From assembly GCA_045578045.1 (NCBI GenBank), contig JAZNJM010000056.1, forward strand, positions 1 to 14,970: a DNA stretch of 14,970 nt, read 5' to 3'. Position numbers and translations under genes: made by a program. The stretch's first letter is position 1; each line of letters starts with the position of its first letter. The notes beneath the pieces are model-generated. The model saw nothing but the letters and a program-made list of their open reading frames with translations, was not told the DNA's origin and ran no database searches. The stretch comes from SIG653 sp045578045 (lineage in GTDB: Bacteria; Bacillota; Clostridia; Oscillospirales; CAG-382). This document shows positions 6,352 through 13,468 of this stretch, in pieces.

Positions 6352-7482
6352 ATGAACACAAAAGCCGTTAAAGTTTTTCATATGGCAGATGCACATCTTG
6401 ACTCGCCTTTTTCCATTTCTTCACCTGCTGAATCAGAACAGAGAAGAATACAGCTAAGAGGTGCGTTTTCGTCTGCGGTATTTTTTGCCAAATGTGAAAA
6501 AATTGATATATTTTTAATTTCGGGAGACCTTTTTGATGCAAGATTCGTAACGAAAGATACGGTTGATGCCGTTATGCGTGATTTTGCGTCTCTACCATCG
6601 TGTAAATTTTTCATCTCCCCAGGTAACCACGATCCATATAACGATACGTCAGTTTACAAAAACTATGTTTTTCCCGATAACGTTCATATTTTTTCAGGTT
6701 CAAGAGAATGTGTTCGTATTCCTGAGCTTGAAACGTGCGTTTACGGAATAGGATTCACTGCAAACGAATACATAAGCTCTCCCGTTGCGGGATATGGTAA
6801 ACTTGACAGAGAAATGATAAACATTTTGGTATGCCACGGAGATATGACAGGCGGTTCAAAATATGGACCTGTTACAGCTCACGATATTTCCGCCTCAGGT
6901 TTTGATTACGTTGCTCTTGGGCATATACACGAGAAAACCGAGGTTTTAAAAGCAGGAGATACATATTATGCATACCCAGGCTGTTTACAAGGACGAGGAT
7001 TTGACGAAACGGGACATAAGGGAGCATATTACGGTATTATTTCAAAAGGCAAAGCGGAAATGTATTGGAAACAGTTTTCCGTTAAAAGATACGAATGGAT
7101 TCAATGCGATGTTTCCGGTGCATCAAACAAGTCTGAGGCTTTAGGAATAATTCGTCCAATGCTTTCAGGGTTTTCTGCTGACACTGCTTTAAGAATAACC
7201 CTTTTAGGAACTGTTAAAGGGGCGTTTATTTTATCTCAGGCTGATTTTGGAGAAAGCAACGCTTTACCGTACAGAATTGAAATAATAGACAAAACGATAC
7301 CTGAGCCTGATATATCAGCTCTTGAAAAAGAAAACACTCTAAAGGGGCTTTTCTATCGACTTGCAACGGACAAGCTCAAGGAAACGCCTTCTGAAAACGA
7401 AGAAGAAAAAACTAAAATCAACAATGCGATAAAAATAGGTCTTGCCGTTTTAGACGGAAGAGATATTCCAATGGACGTATAG
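6352..7482 (+). CDS. Mre11/SbcD-like DNA repair nuclease (YhaO type)
   Basis: The protein has 376 residues. The ATG at 6352 is chosen because TGGAGG lies 5 nt before it. Upstream in-frame codons overlap the promoter. It is a calcineurin-like metallophosphoesterase with all metal-binding motifs of the Mre11/SbcD family: DAHLD (13-17), SGDLFD (57-62), GNHD (91-94), CHGD (161-164) and GHIHE (190-194). These predict a two-metal nuclease acting on DNA ends or hairpins. A C-terminal part of about 150 residues would bind the ATPase partner. The next gene starts 12 bp later with its ribosome site overlapping this stop codon, the usual arrangement for the nuclease and Rad50-like subunits. The shape of the partner (short, with membrane helices) suggests the Bacillus YhaO/YhaN pair rather than classical SbcD/SbcC. 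Substrate and activity are inferred from the family. Confidence 0.88.
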   Translation: MNTKAVKVFHMADAHLDSPFSISSPAESEQRRIQLRGAFSSAVFFAKCEKIDIFLISGDLFDARFVTKDTVDAVMRDFASLPSCKFFISPGNHDPYNDTSVYKNYVFPDNVHIFSGSRECVRIPELETCVYGIGFTANEYISSPVAGYGKLDREMINILVCHGDMTGGSKYGPVTAHDISASGFDYVALGHIHEKTEVLKAGDTYYAYPGCLQGRGFDETGHKGAYYGIISKGKAEMYWKQFSVKRYEWIQCDVSGASNKSEALGIIRPMLSGFSADTALRITLLGTVKGAFILSQADFGESNALPYRIEIIDKTIPEPDISALEKENTLKGLFYRLATDKLKETPSENEEEKTKINNAIKIGLAVLDGRDIPMDV

Positions 7483-7494
7483 GAGGAAAAAGCG

Positions 7495-9648
7495 ATGAAA
7501 GTTATAATTAAAAAACTTGAGATAACCTCCTTTGGTTGTTTAAAAAACAAAATTCTCAACCCATCAGAAGGGGTAAACAACATAGTTGCTCCAAATGAAA
7601 GCGGAAAAAGCACCTTAGCCGCCTTTATTAAGTTTATTTTCTACGGGTTTGGAACTGCAAAAAAAGACATTATAGACAGCGACAGAAAAATGTATCTCCC
7701 TTGGGATTCCTCAGTTGCGGCAGGTGCTGCTGAAATAATTGCAGACGGGACAGAATACCGAATTGAAAGAAAATTTGCTCCTTCCCACAAAGAGGTTATA
7801 AACGTAACGGAAACAAGCTCAGGAAAAGCTGTTTTTACAGGTCTATGCCCAGGAGAAGTTTTCTTTGGTGCAAACGTTGAAACAGCCGAAAAAACGTTTA
7901 TTTTCGACCAATACTGTGCATTAACCGCAAGAGATGGTGAGCTTTTCAACAGCATACGAAATATGATATTCCAAGGAGACGAAAACGGTAACAGTGAAAA
8001 GGCGATAAAAAGGCTTAAAGATGCAAGAAAAGAGCTTAAAAATTCAAGGGGTGACGGAATAGTCAGCAATCTTGAAAGTGAATTTGAGAAATACAAATCA
8101 GAATACGATAAATCAATGGGAAAGCTCTCCGCATTGAAAGAAATAAACACCCAGATAAGTCAGCTTGAAAAAAACATTGAAAGAAACGCTGCAAACGAAA
8201 ACAAGCTACTTCTCGAAAAAGAAAACATAGAAAAATACGAAGCGTTATTAAAGCTCAAAGAGCTTGAAGAATTGGAAAAAGAAGCGATTAACGCAGAAAA
8301 CGCATACAGAATTTCCATTTCTTCCCTTGAAGGAGCAGGTATTCCCGACTCAAGTCTTCTTGAAGATTTAGTTGGTGCAAACGCTGAAAAGCTATCTCTT
8401 TCCTCCCTTGGAGAAGAGCTTAAAGCGTCCCTTATAAAAAGTGAAAACGAGCTTTCAATTCTTGAAGAAAAGGAGGTTAAAAGCAACGAGGCTTCAGAAG
8501 AGATTAAAGAAAAACTTTTATCCTTTGGAAAAAGCTCTAAGAGCAATTATACCTTTGCTGTTATATTAGCCGTTCTCTCTGCTGGTTGTGGAATTGCTCA
8601 TTTTGCAAATGTTCCGTTTATACTCTATGCCTCCGCACTTTTTCTTATTTTAACTATTGTATTTGCTTTTTCAGGAATATCCAAAAATTCACAAAAGAAC
8701 AAATACATAAACAGCTTTGGAGTTAACAGTGAAGCCGAGCTTTTAGCTTTACTCAACAGCCGAGAAGAGACGTCAACAAAAAAACGCGAAAAGCTCCTTG
8801 AAATAAAAGAAACAAAGGAAAGAATATCCGCTGTTGAAAGTCAATTATATTCTGTTGAAGAAAAACTTTCATCTGTTTTAGGAAGGTACTTCAAAAACGC
8901 CTCAGAAGATTCCGCAGAGCTTATCAGAAAGCTGAGAAGCATCTCCGAAAAGGTTGCAGAAGCAAAAAAAATTGCAGAAACCAAAAGAGAATCCCTAACA
9001 AAAACCGCAACGCTTCTTGACAAATCTGCTTTAGAAGAAAAATCCGTTGGAGCTATTCCGCCCGAAAGGTCTTTAGACGAAATAGAAAAACAGCTCAGAT
9101 TCGTTCAAAACGGAAAGAAGCTAATGGAAGACAAAATAATATCCTCCGAAAAAGAAAAGGCGGTTATAGAGTCCTCAATAATACCTCCGTCAACACTTTT
9201 TGAAAAAGCCGAAGCGGTTTACAAAAAGCTCTGCTCTGCAAAAGAACGTCTTTCCTCAATCGACCTTGCTTTAGAGCTTATTGAAACTGCAAGTGAAGAA
9301 ATGAAAGCATCTCTTGCACCCAAAATAACCTCATACGCTTCAGAACTTTTTGAAATTGCAACAGATGGAAAATACAAAGCTCTTAATGTTACCACTGAGC
9401 TTTCACTCTCAACAGATAATGGTGAAACTGTTAAAAGTGCTGAATATCTAAGTGCTGGTGCAAGGACAACTGCATACATCTGTTTACGTCTTGCGTTGCT
9501 TAAAACCGTTTACAACGACACGTTTCCACCTATTATCTTTGATGATGCCTTTGTTAGACTTGACAAAAAACGCCTCGAACAGATTAACAAAGCTATTATG
9601 GCTTCACCCGCTAAGGATACTCAGATTTTTATATTCTCCGCTGAGTAA
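7495..9648 (+). CDS. Rad50/SMC-like ATPase with central membrane hairpin (YhaN type)
   Basis: The protein has 717 residues. The ATG at 7495 has AGGAGG overlapping the previous stop codon. The N-terminal ATPase half carries Walker A at 32-40 (APNESGKST, with Ala for the usual first Gly) and a Q-loop region near 139 (FDQY). Long Glu/Lys-rich coiled coils (about 165-345 and 400-600) flank two adjacent hydrophobic helices at about 353-371 and 373-394. The C-terminal half has the ABC signature LSAGAR (652-657), Walker B PPIIFDDAF (678-686) and D-loop RLD (688-690). There is no CxxC zinc hook. The membrane hairpin sits where Rad50 and SbcC have the hook, so the complex is probably tethered to the membrane by the tip of its coil. 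The B. subtilis YhaN is longer (about 960 residues as I recall). With the upstream nuclease it should form an ATP-gated DNA-end processing complex. The role in the cell is not shown by the sequence. Confidence 0.88.
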   Translation: MKVIIKKLEITSFGCLKNKILNPSEGVNNIVAPNESGKSTLAAFIKFIFYGFGTAKKDIIDSDRKMYLPWDSSVAAGAAEIIADGTEYRIERKFAPSHKEVINVTETSSGKAVFTGLCPGEVFFGANVETAEKTFIFDQYCALTARDGELFNSIRNMIFQGDENGNSEKAIKRLKDARKELKNSRGDGIVSNLESEFEKYKSEYDKSMGKLSALKEINTQISQLEKNIERNAANENKLLLEKENIEKYEALLKLKELEELEKEAINAENAYRISISSLEGAGIPDSSLLEDLVGANAEKLSLSSLGEELKASLIKSENELSILEEKEVKSNEASEEIKEKLLSFGKSSKSNYTFAVILAVLSAGCGIAHFANVPFILYASALFLILTIVFAFSGISKNSQKNKYINSFGVNSEAELLALLNSREETSTKKREKLLEIKETKERISAVESQLYSVEEKLSSVLGRYFKNASEDSAELIRKLRSISEKVAEAKKIAETKRESLTKTATLLDKSALEEKSVGAIPPERSLDEIEKQLRFVQNGKKLMEDKIISSEKEKAVIESSIIPPSTLFEKAEAVYKKLCSAKERLSSIDLALELIETASEEMKASLAPKITSYASELFEIATDGKYKALNVTTELSLSTDNGETVKSAEYLSAGARTTAYICLRLALLKTVYNDTFPPIIFDDAFVRLDKKRLEQINKAIMASPAKDTQIFIFSAE

Positions 9649-9661
9649 TATCTCTTATATA

Positions 9662-9720
9662 CTTCTTTTCTTCTTTTATGGGAATCAACTTCTTTTCTTC
9701 TTTGAAAAGAAGAAAAGAAG
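9662..9720. repeat. Homopyrimidine/homopurine repeat cluster with alternative hairpins
   Basis: CTTCTTTTCTTCTTTT lies at 9662-9677 and a second copy, lacking the last T, at 9689-9703. The exact reverse complement of the first copy lies at 9705-9720. The 3' arm can therefore pair perfectly with either 5' arm: 16 bp with a 27-nt loop, or 15 bp with almost no loop. The core CTTCTTTTCTTC also reads the same backwards (mirror repeat), a property linked to triplex DNA. It starts 13 bp after the ATPase stop codon and could assist termination or mRNA 3' stability, or be a dispersed genomic repeat. Confidence 0.7.
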
Positions 9721-9754
9721 CAAAAGAAGAAACTAATGCTTTTTTAGCTACATA

Positions 9755-9781
9755 AAAGGCGAGTTGAAAAAACTCGTCTTT
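9755..9781 (+). terminator. Rho-independent terminator after the ATPase gene
   Basis: AAAGGCGAGTT (9755-9765) pairs with AACTCGTCTTT (9771-9781), 11 bp with one G-T wobble, around the loop GAAAA, followed by a T-rich tail. The minus-strand version ends in CTTTTATG, so it can also stop transcription arriving from spoIVB. Confidence 0.75.
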
Positions 9782-9800
9782 CTTTATGCAAAAATGAACA

Positions 9801-9829
9801 GGATGTTAAACAAAACTTTGTTAACATCC
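9801..9829 (-). terminator. Terminator-like hairpin after spoIVB
   Basis: GGATGTTAAACAAA and TTTGTTAACATCC (9801-9829) form a 13-bp stem with one bulged A and almost no loop. It lies 43 bp after the spoIVB stop codon on the minus strand. The following T tract is poor, so it may only support the hairpin at 9755-9781. Confidence 0.5.
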
Positions 9830-9871
9830 CACTCAATACCACAAAAAGTTATAAAATTAATTTAACCCAAA

Positions 9872-11122
9872 TCAAGCTGCATTTTTCTGTTCTGTTTTAT
9901 AATCTTCATTCAAAACGGAGTTAGCCGATTCAAGCATATTTTCGATGAAAATACCGTAACCTTTTTCAGGATTATTTATTAGAACGTGGGTTACAGCGCC
10001 AATAAGTTTTCCATTTTGGAGAATTGGAGAACCCGACATACCTTGAACGATTCCCCCCGTTTTTTCAAGAAGTCTTTCGTCTGTTATTTTAATCATAAAA
10101 TTTTTTGTTTTTCCCGAATCTTCAAGAATTTTTATGATTTCTGCGTCATATTTCTGCGGTTTATATCCGTTTACCGTTGTATAAATCTGAATTTTTCCTT
10201 GAGTAACCGTTCCTTTTCCGCCAATTTGAACGTTTTCTCCCGTTACCTTTTCCGTGTTATAAACTTTTCCAAAAACCCCTGTTTCACAGTTACTTCTAAG
10301 CTCTCCCTTTTTTTCTTTCGTGAAGTTTCCTCTTAATTCTCCCGGATTATGAGGTTCGCCTTTTATAACACCCGTTACGTTAACGTCAACAAAAGTACCG
10401 CTTTCCAAAGGCATCAACATTCCCGTATCCACATCGCAAACACCATGTCCAAGACCTCCGAAAACGCCCGTTTTTTTATCTATAAACGTAACGGTTCCAA
10501 TTCCCGCCGTTGAATCGCGAACCCAAAGACCTACCTTATATCTATTGTCTTCAATGGAAACAGCAGGAAGGACGGTTGCATCAAATTCATTTTCTTCTCT
10601 CTGGCAACGGAGAACTGCTCCTTTACTTCCACATTCAGAAAGCATTTTTCCAAAATCCTCAGCAGAAGTTACTTCTTTTCCGTTTACTGCAAGGATTATA
10701 TCTCCCTTTTTTATACCCGCATCAGATGCAGGACAAACAGTGCCCTCAGAAGTTAATATATCGGTTAGTCCCACAACTATAACCCCTTTTGTGAAAAGTT
10801 TTATTCCAAAGGGCTGACCGCCTATACATATATTTTCCGTTGAAATTTTATTGACGGTTATTTTCTTAACGGGAATTATTCCAAACAGCTTCAATACAGC
10901 CTCGTCTTCAACTACGTCTGCTTTTATATAGCTTACGTTTACGGCTGAATTAACAGCTTCGGGTGTATTTTCAAAATCGAAAACAGAAATATCATTTATT
11001 TCGTCAAGTCCCGTTTTCTGCTCTGCAACGTATGAAACCAAAGAGAAAATAATAAGAAAAGATAAAATCTCTGACAACGCCTTTATTCCGCATTTTTTTA
11101 ATTTTTTTACCATTTTTGCCAC
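9872..11122 (-). CDS. spoIVB: SpoIVB, sporulation signalling serine peptidase
   Basis: The protein has 416 residues from a GTG at 11122. An ATG three codons later (11113) sits better behind AGGTG (8 nt) and may be the real start (413 residues). Order of parts: short basic N-terminus; one hydrophobic helix at about 14-32, secretion or membrane anchor; a beta-rich linker; a PDZ domain at about 105-185 (AGIKKGDIILAVNGKEV); and an S55 peptidase domain with GGLGHGVCDVDTG (His226) and GGIVQGMSGSP (Ser365 in GMSGSP), the known catalytic blocks. In Bacillus the protein is made in the forespore, crosses into the intermembrane space and cleaves SpoIVFA, triggering pro-sigma-K processing in the mother cell. 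Its presence argues that the organism forms endospores. In many spore formers spo0A lies just downstream; here terminator-like hairpins and the convergent ATPase gene follow instead. Confidence 0.95.
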   Translation of the reverse strand: MAKMVKKLKKCGIKALSEILSFLIIFSLVSYVAEQKTGLDEINDISVFDFENTPEAVNSAVNVSYIKADVVEDEAVLKLFGIIPVKKITVNKISTENICIGGQPFGIKLFTKGVIVVGLTDILTSEGTVCPASDAGIKKGDIILAVNGKEVTSAEDFGKMLSECGSKGAVLRCQREENEFDATVLPAVSIEDNRYKVGLWVRDSTAGIGTVTFIDKKTGVFGGLGHGVCDVDTGMLMPLESGTFVDVNVTGVIKGEPHNPGELRGNFTKEKKGELRSNCETGVFGKVYNTEKVTGENVQIGGKGTVTQGKIQIYTTVNGYKPQKYDAEIIKILEDSGKTKNFMIKITDERLLEKTGGIVQGMSGSPILQNGKLIGAVTHVLINNPEKGYGIFIENMLESANSVLNEDYKTEQKNAA

Positions 11123-11203
11123 ACCTGCATTGCCTTTTTATATCCATTACCTATAAAGATAAACATTGTTGTCTCATAAAGCGAAACATTTTCCGCCATA
11201 AAG

Positions 11204-11232
11204 TAATTTGCACCTAAACGAAAAAAATATGC
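11204..11232 (-). promoter_or_regulatory. Candidate forespore (sigma-G type) promoter of spoIVB
   Basis: On the minus strand GCATA (11228-11232) and CAAATTA (11204-11210) are separated by 17 bp. This resembles the sigma-G pattern (GHATR, then CATAHTA) with one mismatch in the -10. The start would be near 11197, about 75-85 nt before the start codon. AT-rich sequence gives such matches by chance, so this is tentative. It is proposed because spoIVB is under sigma-G in Bacillus. Confidence 0.3.
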
Positions 11233-11277
11233 AAAAAATATAAAGGCAACTTATTCAAAAAAACACACAAAAAAATA

Positions 11278-11306
11278 TTGAAATATACAAAAATATATGA
11301 TATACT
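11278..11306 (+). promoter_or_regulatory. Sigma-A promoter of the corrinoid protein gene
   Basis: TTGAAA (11278-11283) and TATACT (11301-11306) are separated by 17 bp, with TGA before the -10 (extended -10). The start near 11313 leaves a leader of about 180 nt before the ATG at 11492, long enough for a regulatory RNA. No B12 riboswitch features are visible in that leader. Confidence 0.7.
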
Positions 11307-11376
11307 TTAAAATGTGTTTTTAAATAATGTTAAAATAATAATTAAGCCTAATTAAAGGCATATGTTTTATTATTTT

Positions 11377-11440
11377 AAAAAATACGCGATATCTTTTTTT
11401 GGTATTATAAAAAAATATGCGATATCTTTTTTGATATCAT
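11377..11440 (+). repeat. Two tandem 32-bp GATATC units in the corrinoid gene leader
   Basis: Unit 1 (11377-11408) and unit 2 (11409-11440) have the same plan: A6-7, TAYGCGATATC, T6-7, then GRTATYAT. In unit 2 GATATC-T6-GATATC can fold as a 6-bp stem. In unit 1 the second arm is GGTATT, yet it still pairs with GATATC through two G-T wobbles, so pairing ability is kept despite base changes. Both lie inside the predicted untranslated leader. Possible roles are RNA-based control or a protein-binding site. Confidence 0.65.
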
Positions 11441-11491
11441 AAAAAAGTGTTTTAATACTCCCCAAATGATAAAGAAAGGTCATCAGAACTA

Positions 11492-12130
11492 ATGATACTT
11501 ACAATAGAACAAATTGCTGAAATTATCGGCAGAGCAAAAATGAAAGAGTTAAAGCCTCTTCCGTCTGGCGTTAAAGAAACCGTTGAAAGCGGAGTGAATG
11601 CAGAAGAAATTCTCAACCGTGGTATTCTTAAAGGGATGGAAACTGTTGGCGAAAAATTCAAAAACGAAGAGCTTTATCTTCCCGAAGTTATGGTAACGGC
11701 AAAAATTGTTAAAGAATGTATTTCCATTCTTAAACCATATCTTTCAACTGAGGGTGCAACGTCAAAAGGAAAAATATGCATCGGAACGGTTGAAGGAGAT
11801 AATCACGATATAGGAAAAAATATCGTTAAAATTATGCTTGAAAGCAAGGGCTTTGAAATTATTGATTTAGGAACAAACGTTTCTTCTGAATCTTTTGTTA
11901 AAACTGCTCTTGAAAACGACTGTTGTATTATTGCCCTGAGTGCATTGCTCACAACAACTATGCCGAAAATGAAAGAAGTTATTTCTCTTCTCAAAGAAAA
12001 AGAAAGCTCTGTTAAGGTTATGGTTGGCGGAGCCCCCGTAACGGCAGAATTTGCCAAAGAAATTGGTGCAGACGCATATGCAAAGGATGCGGCAGAAGCC
12101 GCAGATAAAGCTGTTGAATTGTTGGCATAA
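11492..12130 (+). CDS. Corrinoid (cobalamin-binding) methyltransfer protein
   Basis: The protein has 212 residues. The ATG at 11492 is the first in frame; its ribosome site is weak (AAAGG 12 nt upstream). A helical cap (B12-binding_2 type) spans about residues 25-88, with NEELYLPEVMVTA at 58-70. A Rossmann B12-binding domain follows from about 93, with the DxHxxG signature at 103-108 (DNHDIG; His105 would be the lower cobalt ligand), SAL at 150-152 and GGAPV at 179-183. This is the layout of MtaC/MtbC/MttC-type corrinoid proteins, which carry a methyl group between a substrate-specific methyltransferase and an acceptor such as tetrahydrofolate, and of the cobalamin module of methionine synthase. 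No methyltransferase or reactivase gene is in the window, so the substrate cannot be told. The next gene begins 31 bp later. Confidence 0.9.
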   Translation: MILTIEQIAEIIGRAKMKELKPLPSGVKETVESGVNAEEILNRGILKGMETVGEKFKNEELYLPEVMVTAKIVKECISILKPYLSTEGATSKGKICIGTVEGDNHDIGKNIVKIMLESKGFEIIDLGTNVSSESFVKTALENDCCIIALSALLTTTMPKMKEVISLLKEKESSVKVMVGGAPVTAEFAKEIGADAYAKDAAEAADKAVELLA

Positions 12131-12161
12131 TAATTCAAAAATAATAGAAAAGGATTTATTT

Positions 12162-13424
12162 ATGAAAAAAATATTTTTATCTTTATTAGTTTGTTCTCTT
12201 ATCGTATCTTCATTCGCTTCTTGTTCTAAATATGAAGAAACCTCAAATGTTTCTTCCGAAAGCTCTGTCAGCGATGCTTCATCTTCTGAAACCTCAACAG
12301 TTTCCGAAGAAACGTCTCAAGAAGAAGCAAATAAACTTTTTGATTTTTCAGAACTTTCAAAAGAAGAACTTGCTCAGTATATCACCCTTGGGGAATACAA
12401 AGGGCTTGAAAGCGAAAAAGTTATTGTTGAGGTTACAGACAAAAATATAGAAGATGCCATTTCAGAAATTCTCACAATGTATAGCGAACTTGTTGAAGTT
12501 AAAGACAGAGGAATAAAAGAAGGCGATTACGTTACCATTGATTTCACAGGCTATATGAACGGAGAGCTTTTCGAAGGCGGAAGTGCTACCGACCAGAGCT
12601 TAACAGTTGGAGAAGGAAAATTTATAGAAGGCTTTGAAGACGGTCTTATTGGGGTTAAAAACGGAGAAAAAGTTACTCTTAATCTGAATTTCCCCGAAAA
12701 TTACGGAAAAGAAGAATTAAACGGAAAACCCGTTACTTTTGAAATTACAGTTAAGAAAGTTTTAGAAAACGTTGTTCCTTCCCTCTCAGAAGATATTATT
12801 AAAGATTATACAAACGAAAAAGCAAAAACAGAAGATGAATTTAAAGCATTTTTGAAAGACGAGCTTTTTAAAACCTTTACCAGAGAAAAAACAAATGTTT
12901 CTGAAGGCAAATATTGGGATAAAGTTGTTTCTAATGCAACACTTATAAAATATCCCGATGGAATTATTGACGAATACGTTCAGATTCATCTTGATTATTA
13001 TTCTCAATACGCAGCTCTTTACGGTATCACTCTTGAAGAATTTCTTGGAAAATCCGTTGAAGAATTTAAAAAGGAACAAACCAAAGAAGCCGAAGAAATG
13101 TATAAAGACCAAATGGTTCTTTACGCTGCAATTAACGCTGAAAATTACGACACAACTATAGTTGACTCTGAATATAAAGTATGGCTTGAAGAACTTGCCT
13201 TAATAATGGGTAGCAGCGTTGAAGCTCTTGCACAACAGTATAGCGTTGAAACGTTACAAAGCACGTATGTATACGATAAATTCATCAAATACGTATATGC
13301 AACAAGAACAGAAGTTGAACCAAAAGAAGAAAGCTCCGAGGCTTCTGAATCAACAGAATCAACGGAATCAGCAGAATCCTCAGAATCAACGGAATCAGCA
13401 GAATCTGAAGCAGTTTCTCAATAA
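12162..13424 (+). CDS. Secreted FKBP/trigger-factor-like peptidyl-prolyl isomerase lipoprotein
   Basis: The protein has 420 residues. The ATG at 12162 is chosen because AAAGGAT lies just upstream and a signal peptide starts there. The frame also extends backwards over the previous gene. Signal peptide MKKIFLSLLVCSLIVSSFAS then C21 marks a lipoprotein. Next come a Ser/Glu/Thr-rich spacer (22-56) and an N-terminal helical stretch. An FKBP-type isomerase domain at about 119-200 (GDYVTIDFTGYMNGELFEGG, then GKFIEGFEDGLIGVKNGEKV) resembles the middle domain of trigger factor. A helical trigger-factor C/SurA-like part spans about 205-385, and a Ser/Glu/Ala/Thr tail covers 387-420. It probably helps secreted proteins fold at the outer face of the membrane. 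Cytoplasmic trigger factor lacks a signal peptide and has a ribosome-binding domain, so this is a separate extracytoplasmic relative. It sits 31 bp after the corrinoid gene and 44 bp before galT. Confidence 0.88.
   Translation: MKKIFLSLLVCSLIVSSFASCSKYEETSNVSSESSVSDASSSETSTVSEETSQEEANKLFDFSELSKEELAQYITLGEYKGLESEKVIVEVTDKNIEDAISEILTMYSELVEVKDRGIKEGDYVTIDFTGYMNGELFEGGSATDQSLTVGEGKFIEGFEDGLIGVKNGEKVTLNLNFPENYGKEELNGKPVTFEITVKKVLENVVPSLSEDIIKDYTNEKAKTEDEFKAFLKDELFKTFTREKTNVSEGKYWDKVVSNATLIKYPDGIIDEYVQIHLDYYSQYAALYGITLEEFLGKSVEEFKKEQTKEAEEMYKDQMVLYAAINAENYDTTIVDSEYKVWLEELALIMGSSVEALAQQYSVETLQSTYVYDKFIKYVYATRTEVEPKEESSEASESTESTESAESSESTESAESEAVSQ
13347..13405 (+). repeat. 27-bp coding repeat in the tail of the FKBP lipoprotein
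   Basis: A 23-bp block (13356-13378) recurs exactly at 13383-13405, a period of 27 bp or nine codons, and is itself built of 9-bp triplets encoding Ser-Thr/Ala-Glu. The product is a flexible acidic tail. Such repeats change length easily by slippage. Confidence 0.8.
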
Positions 13425-13468
13425 ACTAAACATAATAATATAACAATCAGGAAAAGGAAGTGTTTTAA

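Larger units (their letters stand above)
11123..11491. other. Intergenic region between spoIVB and the corrinoid gene
   Basis: This is 369 bp of very AT-rich sequence without a credible gene. It holds the candidate spoIVB promoter (11204-11232), the plus-strand promoter (11278-11306), a small GCCT-N6-AGGC hairpin (11346-11359) and the tandem GATATC units (11377-11440). Nothing recognisable lies in 11441-11470. A weak AAAGG (11475-11479) precedes the corrinoid ATG by 12 nt. Confidence 0.6.

Noticed and set aside
7641..8150. Longer minus-strand open frame inside the ATPase gene
   Set aside because: It is a reverse shadow of the coiled-coil coding region, Ser/Phe-rich as expected from reversed Glu/Lys codons, without a ribosome site.
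7495..9648. Classical SbcC with zinc hook
   Set aside because: No CxxC occurs in the coiled-coil middle, the protein is too short, and two membrane helices take the hook position.
9452..9736. Plus-strand open frame ending in a Lys/Arg-rich tail
   Set aside because: It overlaps the ATPase C-terminus in another frame, and its end is just translation of the purine repeat. No ribosome site or family resemblance.
11377..11440. CRISPR repeats, because the unit is 32 bp long
   Set aside because: The two units are directly adjacent with no spacers, only two copies exist, and no cas gene is in the window.
11313..11491. Cobalamin riboswitch upstream of the corrinoid gene
   Set aside because: The leader is extremely AT-rich and shows none of the conserved B12-box (GCCACTG-like) or GC-rich stem features. 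Only the GATATC units and a small hairpin are present.
12051..12161. Upstream extension of the FKBP lipoprotein frame
   Set aside because: It overlaps the corrinoid gene, lacks a ribosome site, and would bury the signal peptide that begins at 12162.
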